Assembly: GCA_012862575.1 (NCBI GenBank)
Contig: BLSF01000005.1
Coordinates: 682,001 to 746,000 of the forward strand
Reading direction: 5' to 3'
Length of the DNA: 64,000 nucleotides
DNA from: Parietichytrium sp. I65-24A
Taxonomy: Eukaryota > Sar > Bigyra > Thraustochytrida > Thraustochytriidae
In this document: positions 19,659-30,216 of the stretch, one piece after another
Layout: each line of letters starts with the position of its first letter
Position numbering within the stretch: the stretch's first letter is position 1
The notes under the pieces: generated by a model
The model's database searches: none
Seen by the model: the letters and a program-made list of their open reading frames with translations, nothing else
Told to the model about the DNA's origin: nothing
Translations under genes and position numbers: made by a program

Positions 19659-22600
19659 TTAAAGGCTCGCAGATATTGTTTCCAAAACTTTGACAGCCTG
19701 CTCTCTTCCAGTGATAACAGCTCCGTGCGCGGAAGCTAAATGAGTCGTTGTAGTAGCTTCTCCCGCAAAGAAGACGCGACCTTCCAATGGTTTGGCAAGC
19801 TCTTCAATGTCGGCCGGAGTACTACCCTTTCTGATGTAGGAGTAAGAACCAAGAGCAAGTGGATTGTTCCTCCAACGCGTCACGTGGTGCTCTGTCGGAG
19901 GCGGGACAGGGCGCTCTGGGTATATTCTTCGAAGGCAGCCCAAGCACCCCTCTAGCACACTCTTATCGTCATTGGACTCCATGGCCTCTGCGCTGCGCCC
20001 CGAGATGAGCGAGAGGAGCACAGGTTTTCCTGTCATCTGCTGAAGGTTCACGAACATGTAGTGTTCTCCCGGAGTTTCTGAAACGTGACCAATGACTGGC
20101 AACGGATCCCAAAAGCACTCTTCAAAGATCATGACAACCTTGTCCAGAACGCCGAACCCAAGACGCTCAATAGCCTCCTTTTTGGCCGATGGCAATTTAG
20201 GCTGAAAGAGGTCCTGTTCCCGTTTAAGAACGCCTAGAGGAATGGTACAGACACAATAGTCCCCTTCCACAGAAAACTCCGCGTCAGCTCCTGCGTTGTG
20301 GTTTTTCCCAGTAATTTGAACGCCGCTACTGGCTGAGTATTCAATGCCCTCGACCTGATGCTGCAACAGGAGACTGCCGCCTGCAAACATCACATTTTTG
20401 CTGATTATTTGAGTGAGTCCTCCGAACCCTTGCTTTAGCAAACAGTGCGCACCTTTGAACGTGTAAGGGTCGTCTTGGTTCCAGTGCTGGAGGCTCAACT
20501 CATCGAGGTTTGTGGCATTAGCATACTCCAAGTTAGAGCAATGCCAATTGAATAGCCTTCTATCGAGAGGATCAGCCCTCGGGACAGTCTGATTAAAGTA
20601 GTGCTGCACGGCCTCGCCGAGTGAGCCGAAGAGGAATGTGCCGTTTGTGACCACCAGTTCAACCGTCTCGCACACGGCTTCTAGAACGAGCGCTACTTCC
20701 ATCACATCATTGGTGGACACCTGAGCGTATTCCGCAACACTATTCATGAGCGGTTCTTCCAGCGAAAGAATTCGCCTCGAGCCATAGTTAGAGTAAGAAA
20801 ATACGTTCTCCCTATTCTTGGCAACCTCTCCTCCGTGGAACTGTGATGCTAACGATGGGGCATGTCTATTGTAAACACTTTCAAATACCCCTTCCGTGAT
20901 TCCGAGAATGACTGCATGCGAGAGAGCGTCATTAAATATCTTCTCCACCTCGTTGTCTTTATAGCGCTGAACAAGATTTCCAGTGCAATCGCGCATTGGA
21001 ATGAGCTGACCAGTTCCAGCAGCAAACAACTCCACTTGATTTTCAGTTGCTATTTTGGTCAAAGGATTCGCCTTGATGCCATGAATCCATCCTGCGCCAA
21101 GATCCACACGCACGTTGTCGCTGAACTCCTTCGTAAGACATCTTCCACCAACGCGATCAGCGGCCTCCACGACCGTCACCTTGAGGCCAAAGCCGAGAAG
21201 CTTCCGCGCGCAGCAGAGCCCAGATAGCCCTGCTCCCACAATAATAACATGCGGCTTTCTATTGGCGTTCTGAAGACGCTTTCGTAATTCAGTCTCGAAC
21301 TGGCCGAGCTCTCCGATACTGTTCACCCCGGCCGGAATCGCATCCACGAACCCAGTTCGTTGCTTCTTCCTAATTATTGTGGGAATCTTTACCGGCTTCA
21401 GTTCCCACCCTGGATCCCCAGTGGCGCTAAGGCGAAGAAGGTGAGCGCGAAGCACTTGCTCAAGGGTGGTCCCATCTCCCTCGATACCAAGGGAGGTAGT
21501 GTCAAACAAGACGCCTTTGTAATTTCTTTGACTTATCGATGCGGAGAGGTACACCGCGCCAGTTGAGTCAGCGGTGGGGCCTTCTTCGAAGGTCTTCTCC
21601 ACGCTACCTTCGTCTACTCGGGATCCGTACGTGACCAGATGCCGCTTACGCTTACTAATGCGCCGGGACCCGGGCGCGTCGTCCTCTGCTAGCATCGTTG
21701 CCTTGTCCATGCCAGTCGCGGCAGTGGCTGCAGCTACTAGCCTTTGGGTTGTCGAGATCCTACCCCGGCCTCTTCCCCGGCGGACCGGTGCGCTGTCCTC
21801 GATCTGGCGATCTGGCTTTATATCCACACGGGCTGATGCTGCTGCTGATACAACCGAGGCGGCCCCTCTTCCGCGACCGCGGCCGCCACGTCCCCTGCCA
21901 CGTCCTCTTCCGCGACCTCTACCCCTACCTCTGCCACGGCCCCTGCCGCGACCTCGCGCTGGCGCCGGGACAAAAGTGGCAGGATCAGGTTGGTCCGCTT
22001 TGTGCTGGCGCCTGAAGAGCTGCACGTCAGGCTGCGTGGCGGACATAGAGCAGAGAAACGGATTGGTGAGCTGCACTCTCTTAAAGACCCGCAGGCAGTG
22101 CTCCACGATCTCCTTGCCTTCTTCGTCGTCGCTGGACTCGGCAATGTCAGCCAGGATTTGCTGCTTATTCAGCGCAATGCTCTTCTCCAGGTCCTCGTTC
22201 GCGGCCTCTGACTGCTGGTCCTGCTGATCTTGCTCTTTCCCTTCGCCCAATGCCTCTGGACTTGTAGTCCCGTGCCGCGCAGGCGCAGTGCTCTCGGCCG
22301 CCGGCTCCTGCATTGCCTCGAACTTGTCCGAATCGTCGACCGCCACTTGCCCCTCCGCCTCGGATTGAGCCACCGAGTTCATCGCACCCGTCGAAATCAT
22401 TGATGCCGTGGGGTCCAAAGCAGCGACTCCCGCAACGGGATCCATCGGGCTGTATGCAGCAGCAATAGCTGTCATTTGCGGCCGTCTTTGCATCTGCATC
22501 TCCATCTGAGGTTGCATTTGCTGCTGCAAATGCATCGGCATTTGCACTTGCACTTGCATCTGTTGCTGCGGTGGCGGTGGCGGCGGTGGCGGCGGCGGGT

Positions 22601-22916
22601 GCGAGCTATTGTACATAAACGCATCCCCACTAGGCCCAGCAGACAGGTGGCCAAGAGCGTACGCGGCGAGTTGTCCCGGAACCTCGGCGTACGCACCAGG
22701 GGACGCAAACGCAGCCGTTGCCTGTTGAAAGTGCGGGGACTGCAACTGGTGCCGCTGATAGTGCTGATCTAGCTGCTGCTGTCCTTGCTGCTGATGCTGA
22801 TGTTGATGCTGATGCTGATGCTGGTGCTGCTGAAGGTGGTGTGGGTGGGTCATGCGGGGACGGGATTGCATAATTGGCGGCATCCACTGCCCATCGTCGT
22901 CCTCCTCGTTGTGCAT
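19659..22916 (-). CDS. LSD1/polyamine-oxidase-like FAD amine oxidase with low-complexity N-terminus
   Basis: FAD-dependent amine oxidase of the KDM1/polyamine-oxidase superfamily, 1085 residues. The Rossmann FAD site is near 555-595 (IIVGAGLSGL, VVEAADRVGGR), followed by LGAGWIHG. The lysine needed for catalysis in LSD1 is kept in GFGVLDKVVM near 925. RWRNNPLALGSYSYI and FFAGEATTTTHLASAHGA complete the FAD and substrate domains. The first 540 residues are low complexity: a His/Gln stretch (about 27-60), a poly-Pro run, a long Arg-Gly repeat near 317-345 and NLS-like RISKRKR. RG repeats and NLS suggest a nuclear, nucleic-acid-associated enzyme, favouring histone demethylase over cytosolic polyamine oxidase. 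No clear SWIRM domain or LSD1 tower insert is visible, so the substrate is open. Confidence 0.85.
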   Translation of the reverse strand: MHNEEDDDGQWMPPIMQSRPRMTHPHHLQQHQHQHQHQHQHQQQGQQQLDQHYQRHQLQSPHFQQATAAFASPGAYAEVPGQLAAYALGHLSAGPSGDAFMYNSSHPPPPPPPPPPQQQMQVQVQMPMHLQQQMQPQMEMQMQRRPQMTAIAAAYSPMDPVAGVAALDPTASMISTGAMNSVAQSEAEGQVAVDDSDKFEAMQEPAAESTAPARHGTTSPEALGEGKEQDQQDQQSEAANEDLEKSIALNKQQILADIAESSDDEEGKEIVEHCLRVFKRVQLTNPFLCSMSATQPDVQLFRRQHKADQPDPATFVPAPARGRGRGRGRGRGRGRGRGRGRGRGGRGRGRGAASVVSAAASARVDIKPDRQIEDSAPVRRGRGRGRISTTQRLVAAATAATGMDKATMLAEDDAPGSRRISKRKRHLVTYGSRVDEGSVEKTFEEGPTADSTGAVYLSASISQRNYKGVLFDTTSLGIEGDGTTLEQVLRAHLLRLSATGDPGWELKPVKIPTIIRKKQRTGFVDAIPAGVNSIGELGQFETELRKRLQNANRKPHVIIVGAGLSGLCCARKLLGFGLKVTVVEAADRVGGRCLTKEFSDNVRVDLGAGWIHGIKANPLTKIATENQVELFAAGTGQLIPMRDCTGNLVQRYKDNEVEKIFNDALSHAVILGITEGVFESVYNRHAPSLASQFHGGEVAKNRENVFSYSNYGSRRILSLEEPLMNSVAEYAQVSTNDVMEVALVLEAVCETVELVVTNGTFLFGSLGEAVQHYFNQTVPRADPLDRRLFNWHCSNLEYANATNLDELSLQHWNQDDPYTFKGAHCLLKQGFGGLTQIISKNVMFAGGSLLLQHQVEGIEYSASSGVQITGKNHNAGADAEFSVEGDYCVCTIPLGVLKREQDLFQPKLPSAKKEAIERLGFGVLDKVVMIFEECFWDPLPVIGHVSETPGEHYMFVNLQQMTGKPVLLSLISGRSAEAMESNDDKSVLEGCLGCLRRIYPERPVPPPTEHHVTRWRNNPLALGSYSYIRKGSTPADIEELAKPLEGRVFFAGEATTTTHLASAHGAVITGREQAVKVLETISASL

Positions 22917-24298
22917 CTCTCCGCAGGAACAAGACTGTGTCTGTCGCGGCTGTGCGCTACTGCTCGGGTAGCTCGCTTACTACCCTGCGATGGTAGGAGC
23001 CTTCGCCGCCCGACTGCTTTCACTTGCTCTCCTTCTTGTGTTCTTGTATGTTCTTGTGCGCGACAACGTTTGTTTTAACTCTCAATGTTTGTTGTCTTGA
23101 TCTTTTGCACTGACAGCACTGACTAATACTGACAATGATTGACCGTGACTGGGAGAGAGATAACGTAAATCTACTGGCATACTATGGTACACTACTGGTA
23201 CCGACCGACGAGGCTTGGGGCTGAGTTACGTATGTGGTCCCTCTGTTACGTGCCCGATGTTGGAAGGGAGGGCAAGGTGTTTTTCGTAGAGAGGGATAGA
23301 TGTGGATAGATGGAGCGAAGGTTTTGAATTGACTCGTTTTTTGTTTGTTTTTGAAATTTGAATTTTTTTTTCCCCTTTTTAGTTTTTACTCTCTCTTTTT
23401 TATTCTATGGTCTAATTTCACTGAACAGTGAATTTAGTGAAAATTTAGTGGAAATGAATGAGTCGTGGACAAAGGAAAGTGTCGGATGCGAGACAAACTT
23501 TGATTGACAGTGAATTGCAAGATGAGTGAGCTGATGGGCAGTCGTGTTATGTGTTTACCCAGATCATCGTGCGCACAAGCGTCTCCAAGTCTTTACAGAA
23601 GTGTCCAGGTGCCACTGCGTCTTTGCTTTTTCTTGGCTTGACACCCTCATGTCTCGTAGCATCCTCGAAGTGAACATTGCGGCGACGCGGCGCGGGCCAT
23701 CGGAGAGTGTTCGCTTCGACGATGCAGTCGTGGTGATATGAACGTGCCTTGTTCTGGAAGTTTCACTTGCCAGCCCTTCCGTTTGCTGTGCCACAGTCTT
23801 GACCGTGATTGGCTCCTCGTCACCCACGATGAGATCATCTCCGGAGCGCCACTCCCGGTTCAGACTTTGGAAGGGGCGCCGGTGTTGCGTTGCACTTTGC
23901 CAGGTTTTCGCTCGATGCCCATCGACTCCTAATACATGAATCTGACTATTCAGGCATGAGAACAGAATCGCATCAAGTTGGTGGGCCCAGAAACGAACGC
24001 TTTCGGGAGGACAGCGTTACATGCGTGAGAAAGGCGCGTTTGTTTTTGGTTTTTTGTTTGCGCGTTTCAGCATTTCAAACATGGAATCCCCGCACCCTTG
24101 AGCAAGGTGCCTTTTCTGTCGTGATATGGCTGCCGGATGCTTTAATTTTCTCACCCGGACGGGCAATCGCTTCTGACACTATCGCGTAACCGCTGTATAT
24201 AAAAAATATCATCAATTCTGAGACTTGGATGCTCACCGAGTCACAAAGTAAACAGTCACAAGGGAGTATATGGAAAAAGTAATAAGATTTCAGAGCAT
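22917..24298. other. Gene-free spacer upstream of LSD1-like gene
   Basis: Several T-rich and A-rich stretches (23340-23420) and no supported gene. Overlapping minus-strand frames near 23564-23838 are short, without recognisable domains. Holds the amine oxidase promoter and the 3' flank of the TRPC4AP-like gene. Confidence 0.5.
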
Positions 24299-27200
24299 TC
24301 ATTCAAGCAAGTCTAGCAGGGAAGGGACGGAGATGTGCTGGTTCTTACGAAGGAGCGAGGTGGGCGAGCCGTCGTCCGCACAAAGAGTGTCGGCAATCTG
24401 CACCCAATCCTGAAAAGGAATTCGTGAAGATGCTGCAAGGGACTCCCTATCCTGTTCGTTGAACTGCATATAGTATTGTCTCCAGAACCAGAGCAAACGA
24501 CGAAAATTAACGAGCGGAGGAGCGCCCTGCGCAGCGAATCCGCGAGTACTTGGCTCAGACGCATTGGCGTAGGACTCACTTTCGCCGTTTGGAGCAGGCG
24601 CCTCGCTATTTGCTGGCATGCCAAGCGAAGAACTGGCCTCCTCAGCAGTACTTTGTACATCGCTCCGCCACGAATCAAGCATCGAGTCAAAGCTCGCTGG
24701 ATTCAAGGCATCAACGGCATCTAGGTGCCATGGCAACGATCCATTGCGCTTTGCAAACATCAAAAATAGCAAGGCAGTGTTCAAGCAACAAATGTTCTCC
24801 TGAGAAATCGTCTCCAGGCTTACAACCGTCATCAAGCTACGCAAAATTCCAATTCGATGCTGAGACAACAACATTTCCAAAGGGTTGGTGCGCACAAAGT
24901 CAGGATCCGTCTCCCGGAAGAACTCCATGGAAACCACCAACGTTCGGATAAAGACATTCGAGTCCACCAAGTGCGTAATCGCGACACGCATTAGCCGTTG
25001 CAACTGGTCTTGGCTTAGCTTTTCGCACAGTAACTCAAACTGGGAACGATTGAATTTTATGAGCTCTCCTAGAAGGTCAAAGTTCGTCTGGAGCATCCCC
25101 GGGCTTCTAAAACCGTGTTCGATAAGCTGATTTGTGATGTGGTCCATCAAACCCCACGAAGAGAGGAGGACCTGCTCCTCCTCGCTGCCACCTCGCAAGA
25201 ATGCCTCGATCGTGCTAGCAATCCAAAACCTGTACTGTGAATTTCGGTCCTCCTCTTGGAGCTGAGTAACAAGCTTCCGCAGCAGTCCGTACCGATTGTT
25301 GGACGCTGTGTACACCTCTGTGGCGGTCTTGTAGCCAAGTTTTCTGTCGAGTTTGAGAAGACGGCACACGCGTAGATCCAAAGGAGAGAGTAAAAGTCGT
25401 TTGTTCACTCGGGAAGTCGCTTCACGATCACAAAAGTTGTGTATCACGCGCAAATACTGAATCATGAGCGCGCTGGACGGATTGCATTCGCAATTTGCTC
25501 CATGTATACCAACGTGGTCACTATGATGCTCGTCCTCTCCCCAATGTAGATACATGAAGAGTTCATCAAGCATATCAATCAGACCAAAGCTAGCCAGCAT
25601 ATCATTCACTTTTTCTTTGCATTTGCCACCAGCCATTACGGCAATGACAAAAAGAACCTCAACTTGTTTCGTGACCCAAACAAAAAGCTCTTCACGATGA
25701 TTTGTCGCAAAGGGCGTGGCGCGGCTCTGTGGGTTATCGACTGTAGAGGCAAAAAGGACAAGGTCTTCAACGACACCTGATAATTGTTCAGCAGATCGCT
25801 CGTCTTCTGAAATAGGCGCAAAATATTCGCCGATAATACCACGAGTCTCCGACTCAGTCATTGCTCTAGGCATGCCCGCCCATGGATCAGAACTGTTTGT
25901 GCGTGACGCACGATCGTTTTGAGCTAAAAGTCGAAGCACCTGGACGAACGCACGTCGACCAGGCATGTTCATTGCGTCTCGCATGATATTCATGATGTCG
26001 GTGGGCAAGTTGCCGCTCCGGAGAGCCTCTAGAAACTCCAAGCTCTCTGCTTCAGGCATTACGAGAAAGTCGCTTGGATCGTCCATTAATCCCATGTCCT
26101 CAATATACTCCAACTGTTCGTTAGTTGCCATATCAGCGCCCATGTCGTCACCAAAATCGGGATCATCAAAGTGATTCGCATCGTCAGTGTCAACGTCATC
26201 GTCATCGCCATGGAAGTGATTGTCATGCCTCGTGTCGTGACGCGGAGGAGCTGTCGCGGTGGCTTGCTGTTGCTGCAGGTTGTTGCCTCCTCGGTTGGCA
26301 TTCGCATTTGCTTGAAACCCTCTCGAGGCCGCCCTCCCACGCGGTCGGAGCGATGCCATTTGAGCAGGCATTTGCCGGAGAACATGAACAAGTCTTTGTA
26401 AAACTTGGGGATTCTCAGCGATGACTGCCTGGTTCCGATGCACAGCAGAATGGGGCCTCAAGCACTTTGCACGAAAGCGTATTAGCCCAAGGGAATAGGG
26501 CTGCTCCCCGTTCATAATCTCATCCCTCACATGCAAGAGAACTGAGAGAAGGCGACAACTTGCGGCAAGTCTGTCGGATGAAAGCTGCAGCAAAATATCA
26601 ATAAACCCATCCACCATGGACAACTCTAGGGTGTCCGCAAGCGGAGCACATAACAGCTCTTCCGCGAGTTGAAGAGAACACTTAAACATTGGCGGGACGC
26701 CAAGCAGCCGCATAACACAAACGAAGACCTCGCGACTCATAGCCAACTCGGAGGCAAATGCAGGCACACAGATGCAGGCCTCGCGAAGTATAACAAGCGA
26801 GGTCTGCCAGACTTGCAGCAATAGGTAATCCGTTGGGGGACGCAGCGGGCGGCGTTCTTCCCAACGACCGCGGCCATCGTCCGAGCCCCGGCCGCCAAGG
26901 CCTCTGGGAATGGTACACAGCAAAAACTCAGCTAGGAGAGCACCTCCACCAAAGACCACGAGTGCAAGCGGTTCGCGCGGAGTGAGCTCTTCACCGTCGG
27001 GCGGAAGTGAGCAGACTACCCGATGAACTTCCTCCATAGCAGTGAGAGTCAACCTCAGCCACGCCTCGTACTTTCTCGCGTCGGTAAAGTCAGTGACATC
27101 CCCATCGCGTACACCGCTGCCTCTTGCCAAATGTGCGAATGCCGCGGCACCATGGCTGTGAGAACTAGTTGCCGAGCGGGAACCACGATCGCCGTGTGAG

Positions 27201-28051
27201 CCCACGCACCGTTCGCCGTTCGCACAGAGGTGGGCCATCAGGGGTCGCAAGGCTGCGTCAAGCCGTGTGATCTGACTCGGAAGGTGGTGCTCCTGTCGAT
27301 CTACTTCGGAGAGGAGGTTTGATGGAAGCTGCGATGGCCTACGAAGGTCACGTGGAGTCTTTCCGACAAGCTCGCGCCGTCTGAGCCTACGAAAGAGGCT
27401 CTGTTGCTGCATGGAACGTGACTCCGAAGCGTGGTCACCATTGCCTGACGCAGCCCTCACCGGGGGGCTTACGGCGGAAGCGCTCATGGTCGCACCGTTG
27501 CTAGCAGACCGAGAAAAGCCTCGTATTAGACTCGCCAAATAAGCAAACCGCTGTCCGTGCACGCCGGCAGAGCTCTGCAGCCGTGAGCCCCGGTCGCTCC
27601 CCCAAATCGATGTTTGCGGTTCTTGCGGAGAGGCAAGAGCTTGTCTTGCCCTTTCCACTGCCGTGTCGTAAGCGTGCGTCTCCAACGCCCAGTCTACCAG
27701 CCGCTGCCAAGAGTTGTGGCTCGCAACACGCAGTGTGTCAATGATCGTCGGGTGCAACGTCCACGCGATGGGCAGAATCAGGATCCCACCGAGTAGAATT
27801 AAGCAGCCGAGCGTGGCGAGGACGAACACCGCCCAGAGTGCGATCGGTACAGCTACGAACGCAACCGCGGCACCCGCGCACACAAACAGCGCGCCCCGAC
27901 CCCACCGCCAAACGCGCTGCACGCACAAACGTGCCGTCGTGCTCACCTTGGCAGCCCACTGCGAGCCGACTCCCTCTGACTGGCCACACGTCCGCAACAC
28001 CAAACCGCAATATTTCGAAAGCCCCAAAGCCTTGCAATCTCCAATCTCCAA
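24299..28051 (-). CDS. TRPC4AP: TRPC4AP (TRUSS)-like protein with N-terminal membrane helices
   Basis: The C-terminal 460 residues match animal TRPC4-associated protein in order: FGLIDMLDELF, HGANCECNPS, IQYLRVIHNFCD, RFWIASTIEAFLRG, NFDLLGELIKFN, LVDSNVFIRTL, SQENICCLNTALLFLMFAKR and the final LLWFWRQYYM. In animals TRPC4AP is a DDB1/CUL4 substrate receptor that also binds TRPC4 and TNF receptor 1. Here about 790 residues precede this region, including an acidic Asp-rich insert (DDDDVDTDD) and, near the start, about 45 hydrophobic residues likely to form one or two membrane helices. The open frame begins at TTG 28051. A stop lies at 28070-28072 and no ATG comes before 27487, so the true start needs an upstream exon or a non-AUG codon. 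The minimum ATG model is 24299-27487 (1062 residues). Confidence 0.8.
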   Translation of the reverse strand: MEIGDCKALGLSKYCGLVLRTCGQSEGVGSQWAAKVSTTARLCVQRVWRWGRGALFVCAGAAVAFVAVPIALWAVFVLATLGCLILLGGILILPIAWTLHPTIIDTLRVASHNSWQRLVDWALETHAYDTAVERARQALASPQEPQTSIWGSDRGSRLQSSAGVHGQRFAYLASLIRGFSRSASNGATMSASAVSPPVRAASGNGDHASESRSMQQQSLFRRLRRRELVGKTPRDLRRPSQLPSNLLSEVDRQEHHLPSQITRLDAALRPLMAHLCANGERCVGSHGDRGSRSATSSHSHGAAAFAHLARGSGVRDGDVTDFTDARKYEAWLRLTLTAMEEVHRVVCSLPPDGEELTPREPLALVVFGGGALLAEFLLCTIPRGLGGRGSDDGRGRWEERRPLRPPTDYLLLQVWQTSLVILREACICVPAFASELAMSREVFVCVMRLLGVPPMFKCSLQLAEELLCAPLADTLELSMVDGFIDILLQLSSDRLAASCRLLSVLLHVRDEIMNGEQPYSLGLIRFRAKCLRPHSAVHRNQAVIAENPQVLQRLVHVLRQMPAQMASLRPRGRAASRGFQANANANRGGNNLQQQQATATAPPRHDTRHDNHFHGDDDDVDTDDANHFDDPDFGDDMGADMATNEQLEYIEDMGLMDDPSDFLVMPEAESLEFLEALRSGNLPTDIMNIMRDAMNMPGRRAFVQVLRLLAQNDRASRTNSSDPWAGMPRAMTESETRGIIGEYFAPISEDERSAEQLSGVVEDLVLFASTVDNPQSRATPFATNHREELFVWVTKQVEVLFVIAVMAGGKCKEKVNDMLASFGLIDMLDELFMYLHWGEDEHHSDHVGIHGANCECNPSSALMIQYLRVIHNFCDREATSRVNKRLLLSPLDLRVCRLLKLDRKLGYKTATEVYTASNNRYGLLRKLVTQLQEEDRNSQYRFWIASTIEAFLRGGSEEEQVLLSSWGLMDHITNQLIEHGFRSPGMLQTNFDLLGELIKFNRSQFELLCEKLSQDQLQRLMRVAITHLVDSNVFIRTLVVSMEFFRETDPDFVRTNPLEMLLSQHRIGILRSLMTVVSLETISQENICCLNTALLFLMFAKRNGSLPWHLDAVDALNPASFDSMLDSWRSDVQSTAEEASSSLGMPANSEAPAPNGESESYANASEPSTRGFAAQGAPPLVNFRRLLWFWRQYYMQFNEQDRESLAASSRIPFQDWVQIADTLCADDGSPTSLLRKNQHISVPSLLDLLE

Positions 28052-29226
28052 TCCCGCAAACTCGGTGCACTAACTGAGGAGCTGTGAGCTACGAGCTTGC
28101 ACCACACTTTGCGAAAGCGCTACTTTCGCCACGCTTTTGCTCCACGCTACGCGTAAATCAGCCACTTCTCCGGTTAACCCTCCAACGGAATTGGCATGTA
28201 CAATAAACCCGCTGGCCTCCTCAGGCTCGGTGACTTCACGGAGCGTTCACAAGCCCTTGATCTAAAATAGATGTCCCTTCCAATGTGCCAAACTATCGAT
28301 CGCGATGCTTTGCTGGCAGCTCTTTCTCTCTCTCTCTCTCTGTCTGTCTCTGTTCTTTTAACTCCTATCCTCCGAGCTTTTGGTCCGCGGGAGACAACGT
28401 ACCCGAGCGTCTAGGAGGTCACCGGCGGTATATCTACGTCCAGCACGCTTTCCTTGTCTTTGCGTGCGTCTCCGTAGTGTATCAGCGTATCAGCTGGGCT
28501 TTGATGCTAGATGCCAGTGCCGATATCGCGTACACCTTCGGGGACGGAAAGTGTCCTCGAGTGATACGCAATACACGATACACGATACACGATACACGAT
28601 ATACGCTGGAGAGGAACTGGGAGGGAGCTATTCCGACATACTCGGACTAGACAACTTGCTTGCCGTTGCATAGCGGAGGAAGTAGTCGAACTGCGCATGG
28701 GTTGGTTATTCACATATATTCACATATTCACATGATCATGGAAGACTAGTCCGGTGTGGCCATGCCGCTGGAGCCTCGGTGATGTGAAATCCAGTGGAAT
28801 GGCGGATATTTTGCGTCACATACGAGGCAGCGTGACGAGGAACGGAAGGAGGGTTGCAGGTGACGTAGGCCTTGTAGGCCAGCGGGGTATAGTGGGATAG
28901 TGGGCTATGGAAATCTGTGGAAACTGGGAATACAAGGGTTGCACAGCACGCAACAGAAAAAGATGGTGAAAGTGTCAATGAGGAAAATCACAGACTGGAC
29001 TATTTCGAGGGTTTCGGACAAGGACAGAAAGAGGGCACAAGTGGAAACTGCATTGTGAGAACTTGTTGAGAGGGGTCGTCTGAATTCTGCAATTCTGCAA
29101 TCCTGCTAGACTGTGGTGGACATCGACGAGGAGGGGAAGGAAAACAAAGTCAAAGTCAAAAAAGTAAATAGAGAACGAAGCACTAACGTTAAGACTCTTG
29201 CTCTTTAGATGCGCGAGGCGGACAAC
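28052..29226. other. Spacer between TRPC4AP-like and RPSA genes
   Basis: Holds a CT run at 28325-28342 (GA on the coding strand of the TRPC4AP-like gene) and a 7-bp GATACAC tandem at 28570-28604. It may also contain a missing first exon. ATG 28197 on the minus strand opens six codons, then a GT at 28178-28177 that could be a splice donor. No other gene seen. Confidence 0.5.
28570..28604 (+). repeat. GATACAC tandem repeat
   Basis: About five consecutive 7-bp units, the last changed to GATATAC. Intergenic, no evident function. Confidence 0.85.
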
Positions 29227-30081
29227 TTATTGCTGCATGCTCCACTCCTGTCCCTGAGGAGCAACTGGAGGCTGGCCCTCCCACTGCTGCTGCTGCTCGA
29301 ATCCGGTGGACTCGAATCCCTGCTGCTGCTCGAAGCCAGCTGGAGCCTCGTACTGGAAGTTGGACTCCATGGTGGTCTCGAACTCTGGCTGAGCCTCAGC
29401 CTGAGCAGCCTGCTGAGCGGCCTGGGCAGCAGCTGCTGCGGCGGCCTTCTCCTCAGTCATGCGCTCAATATCTTCAGGCTCCTTGTGGAAGAAGAGGTCC
29501 ACGGACACGGACCATGGCTCCACGCTGGAGATAGCGCCGCGGAGGCGGAGCACCTCGCGAGCGAGCATCCAGTACATGAGGCCAATAGAGTGCTTGCCCC
29601 TGTTGTTAGATGGGATTGCCACATCGACGAAGCGAAGTGGAGAGTCCGAGTTACAGAGAGCAATCACAGGGATGTTCACGAAGGAAGCCTCAGCAACCGG
29701 CTGGGAGTCCATGCGTGGGTCAGTGACGATCAAAAGACGTGGCTCCTTGAAGTTACGGGTGATCTGGTTAGTGAAGGTTCCAGGGGTGAAGCGGCTTGCA
29801 AGCGGCTGGCAGCCGGTGTAGTGGGCGAACTTGAGCACAGCGCGCTGTCCGTATGGGCGAGCGGACACTGCCACCACATCCTGTGGGTTCTCGATGGTCA
29901 CAATAATCCTTGCTGCGAGCTGGAGCTTCTCGAGGGTCTTGCCAATGTTCAAGATGTGCACGCCCTCGCTGTTGCGCCTCCAGATGTATGGTGCCATCTG
30001 GTGGTCCGAGTTGGTGGTACCAATGTGGACCTTGGCGGCCAGCATGCGCTGGATATCCTCCTCGCGTTGGGTGAGAGACAT
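29227..30081 (-). CDS. RPSA: 40S ribosomal protein SA (uS2)
   Basis: Structural protein of the small ribosomal subunit, at the back of the 40S head-body junction. The 284-residue product has the eukaryotic uS2 core: [75 protein letters not shown]. The C-terminal tail is Ala/Gln/Glu-rich with repeated FEQQQ words, longer in glutamine than the animal laminin-receptor tail. The start is ATG 30081 with an AAG before it; a seven-codon upstream extension would need a GTG. A long GA tract (on the coding strand) sits about 100 bases upstream. It is transcribed divergently from CWF19L1. Codon use is strongly C-ending, as expected for a highly expressed gene. Confidence 0.97.
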   Translation of the reverse strand: MSLTQREEDIQRMLAAKVHIGTTNSDHQMAPYIWRRNSEGVHILNIGKTLEKLQLAARIIVTIENPQDVVAVSARPYGQRAVLKFAHYTGCQPLASRFTPGTFTNQITRNFKEPRLLIVTDPRMDSQPVAEASFVNIPVIALCNSDSPLRFVDVAIPSNNRGKHSIGLMYWMLAREVLRLRGAISSVEPWSVSVDLFFHKEPEDIERMTEEKAAAAAAAQAAQQAAQAEAQPEFETTMESNFQYEAPAGFEQQQGFESTGFEQQQQWEGQPPVAPQGQEWSMQQ

Positions 30082-30177
30082 CTTTCTTCCTGCTTTTGTC
30101 ACTTGAAACCTGACACTTCCGACTCCTTCTCCTTGCGCGTTCGCACTGCTGCTTTGCTTCTGCTCTGCTGCTCTCCT

Positions 30178-30216
<39 letters not shown>

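Noticed and set aside
23564-23838. Two overlapping minus-strand frames, possible exon
   Set aside because: One has no ATG, neither has a recognisable domain or clear splice sites, and they overlap in different frames.
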